Shown: piece after piece, positions 6,044-9,487 of the stretch
Numbering within the stretch: the first letter of the stretch is position 1
How the letters are laid out: every line of letters begins with the position of its first letter
Assembly: GCA_002715405.1 (NCBI GenBank)
Contig: PAZD01000009.1
Location: 1-9,487 of the forward strand
DNA length: 9,487 bases
Source of the DNA: Acidimicrobiaceae bacterium
Lineage (GTDB): Bacteria > Actinomycetota > Acidimicrobiia > Acidimicrobiales > UBA8592
Reading direction: 5' to 3'
Program-made: the position numbers and the translations under genes
The notes under the pieces: generated by a model
What the model was told of the DNA's origin: nothing
The model's input: only the letters and a program-made list of their open reading frames with translations
Database searches by the model: none

Positions 6044-7240
6044 ATGACCTCATCATATACATTTACATCTGAATCAGTCACTGAAGGACATCCGGATAAA
6101 CTAGCGGATCAAATATCTGACTCGATCCTAGATGCGCTTATAGAGGCTGACCCAAAATCACGAGTTGCGTGTGAAACCCTTGTAACGACTGGCATAGCAA
6201 TAGTTACCGGAGAGATAAGCACAGAAAATGCATATGTTGATATTCCAGAAATAGTCCGAGGGACTATTTGTCGAGTCGGTTATGATGATCCTTCTCTAGG
6301 TTTTGATGGCAGGACATGTGGTGTGATGGTTGCGCTTGATGAGCAATCGAGTGATATAGCCCAAGGAGTTGACTCTTCGCATGAGTCACGCTCAGGTCAA
6401 ACTACTGATGAATGGGATGCTACAGGAGCTGGGGATCAAGGTCTCATGTTTGGGTACGCTACTAATGAAACTGATTCATATATGCCGTTGCCCATAGATC
6501 TTGCTCATCGAATGGCTTATCAGCTGACAGAGGTCCGAAGGAGCGGGGTTATCCCGTATCTTCGCCCTGATGGGAAAACGCAGATCACCGTAGAGTACAA
6601 AGACGGTAAACCTGTTCGTCTAGAGAATGTCGTTGTTTCTACTCAACATAACGATGGGATTGATACCGATAGACAAATCGCTCCTGATCTCCTGGAGCAT
6701 GTCATCCGCCCGATAATTCCTGAGGAATTTAAGGATGACTCATACAACACCTATGTCAATCCGAGCGGGCGATTTGTAAGGGGAGGCCCTGTTGCAGATG
6801 CGGGCCTTACAGGTAGGAAGATCATCGTTGATACTTATGGGGGCATGGCACGTCACGGAGGTGGGGCATTCTCTGGTAAAGACCCTTCGAAGGTAGATCG
6901 AAGTGCTGCTTATGCAACACGTTGGATAGCCAAAAATGTTGTAGCAGCTGGGGCATCAGATCGTTGTGAGATCCAAGTTGCATACGCGATTGGCGTTGCC
7001 CGACCGATGTCAGTCTTGATTGAAACATTCGGAACAGAGAAGGTAGATCCTGAGGCAATTGAGAAAGCGATCGTCGATATCTTTGATTTACGTCCGGCAG
7101 CTATCATCCATGAATTAGATCTATGTAGGCCAATTTATGCTGCAACGGCAGCTTACGGGCATTTTGGTCGAGATGATAAGCGATTCACTTGGGAGCAAGT
7201 TGATAAGGTCGAAGATTTGCAGAGCGCTCTCGGCCTTTAG
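6044..7240 (+). CDS. metK: S-adenosylmethionine synthetase (methionine adenosyltransferase)
   Basis: The enzyme makes SAM from methionine and ATP, supplying cellular methylation, including substrates for methyltransferases such as the one at the right edge. The 398 residues show the full family pattern: TSESVTEGHPDK (8-19) with the catalytic His16, the flexible active-site loop around SSDIAQGVD (102-110), GAGDQG (128-133), NPSGRFVRGGPVADAGLTGRK (239-259), and the glycine-rich P-loop-like HGGGAFSGKDPSKVDRSAAY (271-290). It ends with the usual RPIYAATAAYGHFGR segment (362-376). Length is normal and no key residue is missing. It follows coaBC after a 51-base AT-rich gap with no ribosome binding site but a good -10 hexamer close to the ATG, so it may be transcribed separately and leaderless. 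No SAM riboswitch fits in that gap. Confidence 0.98.
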   Translation: MTSSYTFTSESVTEGHPDKLADQISDSILDALIEADPKSRVACETLVTTGIAIVTGEISTENAYVDIPEIVRGTICRVGYDDPSLGFDGRTCGVMVALDEQSSDIAQGVDSSHESRSGQTTDEWDATGAGDQGLMFGYATNETDSYMPLPIDLAHRMAYQLTEVRRSGVIPYLRPDGKTQITVEYKDGKPVRLENVVVSTQHNDGIDTDRQIAPDLLEHVIRPIIPEEFKDDSYNTYVNPSGRFVRGGPVADAGLTGRKIIVDTYGGMARHGGGAFSGKDPSKVDRSAAYATRWIAKNVVAAGASDRCEIQVAYAIGVARPMSVLIETFGTEKVDPEAIEKAIVDIFDLRPAAIIHELDLCRPIYAATAAYGHFGRDDKRFTWEQVDKVEDLQSALGL

Positions 7241-7292
7241 AGCTTCCAAATCCTATACATTCGTTAGATCTTTTCAATAAGCTGGGTAATTG

Positions 7293-9053
7293 ATGGGACA
7301 TCCAAAGAATCTCGCTCCGTTATCAGTTCGGGTTATACCTGACTTACCTGCAGTCTCTAAAGAATTTGATTATTCGGTTCCTCCTGATTGGGCCGAAAAT
7401 GGATTAGCTTCCCGAATTAGGGTTGGTTCGATGGTTCGTATTCAACTTGGTAACCGTTCTATTGGTGCTTGGGTTAGTGAAATAAATCCGGAAAGCGTCG
7501 CCGGTATCACACTTCAGCCGTTGAAAAAGTTAAGCAGTGAAGGCCCTTCTGTTCAAGTTGTCAGTTTGGCTCGCTGGGCGGCAAAACGGTGGCATGGGCC
7601 AGTTTCACGGCTGCTAAAAACTTCGAGTCCACGAAGGATGATTAAAGCTATTCCTCCAGAGCGCATAACAAAAGTTATCGATATGCCTAAAAATCAGAAG
7701 GTTGAAAGCGCATTTATATCTGGAACCACTGTCGTCCGTCTACCTCCCAACGGTGATCGGTGGCCTTATATCCTTGGAGCAGTATCAAAAGGAAATGCTT
7801 TAATCCTTCTTCCTTCTGTTGCAGAAACAAATATAGTCACTAGTCGACTAAAGCGGTTGGGGGTTTACGTTGGCGCATACAACACCGATTGGAGCGTCGG
7901 TCTGTCGGGTGGGACAATAGTTGGAAGTCGATCTGCGGCGTTTGCCTCCGTAAAGGATTTAGCGGCGATTTTGATGATTGATGAACACGACGAATCTTTC
8001 CAAGAGGAGAGTGCCCCTACTTGGAATGCTCGAGACGTGTTAGTTGAGAGAGCACAACGGGAAGAAATCCCAGCTGTTTTTATCTCTCCTATACCAACTC
8101 CAGAAATATGTCACCATGCCCGAATGGTCAACGTCGGCCGTGAAGATGAAAAACAAGCGTGGTCAAAGGTGCGGGTCGTTGACCCTCGTGAAGATGAGCT
8201 ATCTGTAAGAGGCTTGTGGCCTAGAGTGACTGTTGATGCTTTAAAAAACGCTGAACGTCCCGTAGTTGTTCTTAATCGAACTGGACGTTCACGTCTCTTA
8301 GCGTGTGGAGAGTGCACTGAATTAGTAATCTGCACTCATTGCGGTGGAGCAATGGCTCAACCGACTAAGAATTCACTTGAGTGCACAAGGTGCGGTGAAT
8401 CCCGCCCTGTTCTGTGTTCTTTTTGTCTTTCAACAAAGATGAAAAATCTTCGATTGGGTGTTGCACGAGCAGTTGAAGAACTAGAAGCTCTCCTAAATGA
8501 GCCTGTGACTGAGGTAACAAAGGCCTCCTCTTCTCTTGATTTCCTAACATCTCGCGTTTATCTAGGTACAGAGGCGGTACTTCATCGAATCGATTGGTCA
8601 GATTTAGTGGTTTTTGCTGATTTTGATCAAGAGATACTTGCAAAACGATACCGAGGTGAAGAGCAAGCCATGGCCCAATTGGTCAGAGCGATTCGTTTAG
8701 TCAACGCTTCTGGGATAGATGATGGGAATGTTATTGTTCAAACTCGACAGCCAAAGCATGATTTGGTAAATGTCATTGCGAACGGGAATATCGAAGATTG
8801 GAGTCACAAGGTTACTAGGAGGCGTGAGCTAATAAAGTATCCACCATTTGGTCATCTTGCTGTTATTTCGGGGGTAGCAGCAGAAGAATTTGCCGAAAAC
8901 TTGAAGGGGTTAAATGAGTTCGAGGTACTTGGCCCCAACAAGGGTTCATGGCTGGTCAAAGCAACAGACCTTGAAGCTTTAACAGATAGTCTTTCGAAGA
9001 TCTCACGACCGAAGGGACGTTTAGGAATAGCGATTGACCCCGTTCGGTTTTAA
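7293..9053 (+). CDS. priA: PriA-like primosomal protein N' without helicase motifs
   Basis: PriA normally recognises stalled replication forks, unwinds the lagging arm and loads the replicative helicase. This 586-residue protein keeps the overall plan but is shorter than E. coli PriA (732). An N-terminal DNA-binding domain (about 1-110, FDYSVP...VGSMVRIQLGNRSIGAWV) is present. The Walker A GxTGSGKT is absent: the corresponding stretch near 145-162 reads VVRLPPNGDRW. The GSRSAAFASV motif (211-220) and a degenerate DEHDESF (230-236) remain. Eight zinc-ligand cysteines are intact (338, 341, 347, 350, 364, 367, 375, 378). The motif VI segment (QVAGRAGR in E. coli) is QLVRAIRLV (462-470), without the arginine finger. 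Helicase-deficient PriA is typical of Actinobacteria; a structural fork-binding role is inference. ATG 7293 is preceded by TGGG at 7284-7287; a TTG at 7290 is less likely. Confidence 0.88.
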   Translation: MGHPKNLAPLSVRVIPDLPAVSKEFDYSVPPDWAENGLASRIRVGSMVRIQLGNRSIGAWVSEINPESVAGITLQPLKKLSSEGPSVQVVSLARWAAKRWHGPVSRLLKTSSPRRMIKAIPPERITKVIDMPKNQKVESAFISGTTVVRLPPNGDRWPYILGAVSKGNALILLPSVAETNIVTSRLKRLGVYVGAYNTDWSVGLSGGTIVGSRSAAFASVKDLAAILMIDEHDESFQEESAPTWNARDVLVERAQREEIPAVFISPIPTPEICHHARMVNVGREDEKQAWSKVRVVDPREDELSVRGLWPRVTVDALKNAERPVVVLNRTGRSRLLACGECTELVICTHCGGAMAQPTKNSLECTRCGESRPVLCSFCLSTKMKNLRLGVARAVEELEALLNEPVTEVTKASSSLDFLTSRVYLGTEAVLHRIDWSDLVVFADFDQEILAKRYRGEEQAMAQLVRAIRLVNASGIDDGNVIVQTRQPKHDLVNVIANGNIEDWSHKVTRRRELIKYPPFGHLAVISGVAAEEFAENLKGLNEFEVLGPNKGSWLVKATDLEALTDSLSKISRPKGRLGIAIDPVRF

Positions 9054-9061
9054 TATTTCTA

Positions 9062-9085
9062 CAAGGAGGGTTAACTCCATCCTTG
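9062..9085. terminator. Imperfect hairpin at the convergent priA / methyltransferase junction
   Basis: The arms CAAGGAGGG (9062-9070) and CCATCCTTG (9077-9085) pair at eight of nine positions around a 6-base loop, with one G-A mismatch. It lies where two genes meet tail to tail, so it could end transcription from both sides. Neither side shows a proper U-run, and the right arm and loop are within the last codons of the - strand gene, so the call is tentative. Confidence 0.35.
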
Positions 9086-9487
9086 CCTGCGAATCTCGTA
9101 AATGGCGATAGCTGCAGCTACGGCGACGTTTAGCGAACCTATTTTCCCCAACTGTGGTATGAAGGCCGAGAAATCACATTCAGCGAGCGTTTCGGGTTCT
9201 ATTCCACGATCTTCATGACCTATAACTATGCAAATATCTCCGCTAAGATCCGTTTCTTGAATTGGGAGAGATTCAGATGCCAGTTCGAGAGCAACTACTT
9301 TATATCCTTGGGATCGCGCGTGTTCGATAGCTAGAGATGTTGATTGGATCTCTTTCCATTCGAGATATCGCTCTGATCCCAGTGCTGTTTTCCCAACTTT
9401 AGGACTATTAGGTGTAGTGGCATTGGAAGTGAACCATATCTGGTCAACACGTTCTGCAGCAGAGCTTCTTAGAATTGATCCAATATT
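9071..9487 (-). CDS. TrmH/SpoU-family RNA 2'-O-methyltransferase (5' end outside window)
   Basis: Read on the - strand, the frame is open from the window edge to a TAA at 9073-9071, giving the last 138 residues of a SPOUT-superfamily methyltransferase. Such enzymes form a trefoil knot that binds SAM and methylate ribose 2'-OH groups in tRNA or rRNA. All three family motifs are visible: motif 1 NIGSILRSSAA at the very edge, with the catalytic arginine at fragment residue 7; motif 2 CIVIGHEDRGI (86-96); and motif 3 IPQLGKIGSLNVAVAAAIA (110-128), forming the knot, ending in EIRRQGWS. Only a few dozen N-terminal residues are probably missing. The target nucleotide cannot be told from this part: TrmH (G18 of tRNA), TrmL and rRNA-type enzymes share the motifs. 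It converges on priA with 17 bases between the stops, so it is not part of the + strand operon. Confidence 0.9.
   Translation of the reverse strand, partial: NIGSILRSSAAERVDQIWFTSNATTPNSPKVGKTALGSERYLEWKEIQSTSLAIEHARSQGYKVVALELASESLPIQETDLSGDICIVIGHEDRGIEPETLAECDFSAFIPQLGKIGSLNVAVAAAIAIYEIRRQGWS

Noticed and set aside
1..9487. Mobile element, CRISPR array, phage gene, toxin-antitoxin or defence genes
   Set aside because: No repeats with spacers, transposase motifs, tRNA-like ends or unexplained gene-sized gaps; every gene is a recognisable core function.

Overview
The window is a stretch of ordinary actinobacterial core metabolism. It reads as ten genes: nine on the + strand, packed head to tail, and one partial gene on the - strand at the right edge. 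The order is carB(partial)-pyrD-pyrF-mihF-gmk-rpoZ-coaBC-metK-priA, then a convergent TrmH/SpoU-type RNA methyltransferase. Four signs point to Actinomycetota: mihF (the actinobacterial integration host factor, not related to proteobacterial IHF), a glycine-rich insertion in CarB that I recall from mycobacterial CarB, a PriA that keeps its zinc-binding cysteines but has lost its helicase motifs, and the gene order itself. Base composition looks moderate, clearly below that of typical high-GC actinomycetes (not computed). PyrD is class 1 and PyrF is of the E. coli-like group, unlike Mycobacterium. The most economical guess is a low-to-moderate-GC, perhaps aquatic, member of Acidimicrobiia or a related deep-branching class; this placement is inference.

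Layout. Bases 1-3456 hold the end of a pyrimidine operon: the C-terminal half of carbamoyl phosphate synthase, dihydroorotate dehydrogenase and OMP decarboxylase, separated by 3 to 12 bases and almost certainly co-transcribed. Bases 3512-4379 hold the DNA-binding protein mIHF and guanylate kinase, 10 bases apart. Bases 4473-5992 hold the omega subunit of RNA polymerase (with the clearest ribosome binding site in the window) and the bifunctional CoA enzyme CoaBC. Bases 6044-9053 hold S-adenosylmethionine synthetase and the PriA-like protein. From 9071 to the end lies the - strand methyltransferase, meeting priA tail to tail across 17 bases that carry part of an imperfect hairpin.

Functionally the block supplies UMP (carB, pyrD, pyrF), GDP (gmk), CoA (coaBC) and SAM (metK), and adds information-processing proteins: omega, mIHF and PriA. 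No gap between genes exceeds about 95 bases. I see no tRNA, rRNA, CRISPR, insertion sequence, phage gene or riboswitch. I found no evidence of a new multi-gene system. The points worth a second look are small: unusual active-site or lid sequences in CoaBC and Gmk, an apparently helicase-dead PriA, a probable leaderless promoter at metK, a class 1 PyrD with no adjacent pyrK in view, and the hairpin at the convergent junction.
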